A DNA stretch of 6,633 nt, taken from JAXDLK01 sp034666665 (GTDB lineage Bacteria; Desulfobacterota; Binatia; JACPRU01). The notes below the pieces were generated by a model. It saw nothing but the letters and a program-made list of their open reading frames with translations, was not told the origin of the DNA and ran no database searches. The position numbers were made by a program, and so were the translations under genes. The stretch covers positions 1 to 6,633 of the forward strand of contig JAXDLK010000059.1 in the NCBI GenBank assembly GCA_034666665.1. Direction: 5' to 3'. Positions 6,039 to 6,633 of this stretch are shown in pieces (within the stretch, counting starts at the first letter, position 1; the number at the start of each line of letters is the position of its first letter).

Positions 6039-6633
6039 TCAGAACGTGACGGAGGCGTTGCTCAAGATCCAGGATGCCGCGTGGACGGCCGCGAACGCGA
6101 GGCCGACGGCGGCGATGTGGAGGCGGCGAGAAGAATCCAGCGCACTCCCGAGCCACAACGCCACACCCAGGGTGGTCAATGGAAAGGCCACCGGCGAGAA
6201 GAGGTCCCACTCGTTCAAGATCCCTACGTTGAAGATGGCGAGATCGGGATTGAAGACCAAGAGATAGAGGAAACAAAGCAGCGTGCTCACACCGAGAAAG
6301 ATCGCGTCGGTGGTCAGCCGGCGGACGAACGGGAGGTGACTGGACACGAGGAAGAGTCCGATGGGACAAAGGAGGAGGATTTCGTTCGCGATGGCGAGCA
6401 GGTGGCTACCGGAGAAGAGGGTGAACTTGTGGTTGGAGCTCGTCATCAACCGGAGTGGGACCCAGAGCTCTTGGTCGCCTCCTCCGAAGGTCGCGAGGCT
6501 CAACGTCTCGTGCGCCGGAACGAGCTGGAGTCCCAGTAGGAACGTGGCGCCGAGCAACGTTCCGATGACGGCAGCGGACACGATCCCGTCTCCAGCGACG
6601 CGGAACGCGACCGACAGCGGCCGACGGCCTTCC
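6039..6633 (-). CDS. Multi-spanning membrane protein, C-terminal part, cut by window edge
   Basis: The minus-strand frame is open from the right edge to a TGA at 6041-6039, giving 197 visible residues. An internal GTG at 6581 is not needed as a start, because the frame continues 17 codons upstream to the edge. Counting from the edge, there are about five hydrophobic segments: roughly 18-37, HLLAIANEILLLCPIGLFLV, AIFLGVSTLLCFLYLLVF, VAFPLTTLGVALWLG and the last, AVGLAFAAVHAASWI. The loop NPDLAIFNVGILNEWDLFS resembles the NPDLG...RDWDLF loop I associate with uncharacterised GT-C-like membrane proteins, so a glycosyltransferase-type role is plausible but not shown. It converges on paralogue B across a 112-bp gap and is not in its operon. 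Base composition is clearly lower in GC than the tandem genes (about 53% at 6181-6300 by count). No catalytic motif is visible, since it would lie in the missing N-terminal part. Confidence 0.7.
   Translation of the reverse strand, partial: EGRRPLSVAFRVAGDGIVSAAVIGTLLGATFLLGLQLVPAHETLSLATFGGGDQELWVPLRLMTSSNHKFTLFSGSHLLAIANEILLLCPIGLFLVSSHLPFVRRLTTDAIFLGVSTLLCFLYLLVFNPDLAIFNVGILNEWDLFSPVAFPLTTLGVALWLGSALDSSRRLHIAAVGLAFAAVHAASWILSNASVTF

Noticed and set aside
5991..6539. 182-codon plus-strand open frame at the right edge
   Set aside because: It is Glu/Arg/Gly-rich, the mirror of a hydrophobic minus-strand protein with convincing membrane segments.

Overview
The window is a GC-rich bacterial chromosomal segment. 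My hand counts give about 74% GC at 2041-2160 and about 53% at 6181-6300. It is dense in membrane glycosyltransferases of the lipid-linked-sugar type. Codon use is strongly GC-biased, two adjacent genes share a GTGA start/stop overlap, and one gene is a fused GT2-methyltransferase. This fits a high-GC Gram-negative or deep-branching environmental lineage, such as those known mostly from metagenomes. Nothing seen fixes the phylum, and there is no rRNA, tRNA, mobile element or CRISPR array.

Layout. Positions 1-481 (minus) hold the first 160 codons of a GT39-type (GT-C fold) membrane glycosyltransferase that runs off the left edge. It overlaps by 31 bp the end of a minus-strand gene (451-1860) for a bifunctional protein: an N-terminal GT2 polyprenyl-phosphate sugar transferase-like domain joined to a C-terminal class I SAM-dependent methyltransferase. 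A short divergent gap (1861-1940) separates this pair from two plus-strand genes, 1941-3965 and 3962-5926. These are tandem paralogues encoding large GT39-like membrane proteins, apparently translationally coupled. Both carry about four extra N-terminal hydrophobic segments and an altered active-site motif, HGD(V/L)GE, in place of the DE pair seen in the left-edge gene. A convergent gap with a strong hairpin (5931-5960) follows. Then comes the C-terminal 197 residues of another minus-strand multi-spanning membrane protein (6039-6633), of lower GC.

How the genes may work together (inference from family knowledge). GT2 enzymes of the dolichol-phosphate mannose synthase type load a sugar onto a polyprenyl phosphate on the cytoplasmic face. 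GT-C enzymes then use that lipid-linked sugar on the outer face of the membrane to glycosylate a lipid, polysaccharide or protein. The window therefore looks like part of a surface-glycan or glycolipid locus with several GT-C enzymes. The acceptor and the sugar cannot be read from the sequence. No clearly new type of system is evident. The most unusual points are the modified catalytic motif and N-terminal extension of the tandem paralogues, and the lower-GC gene at the right edge.
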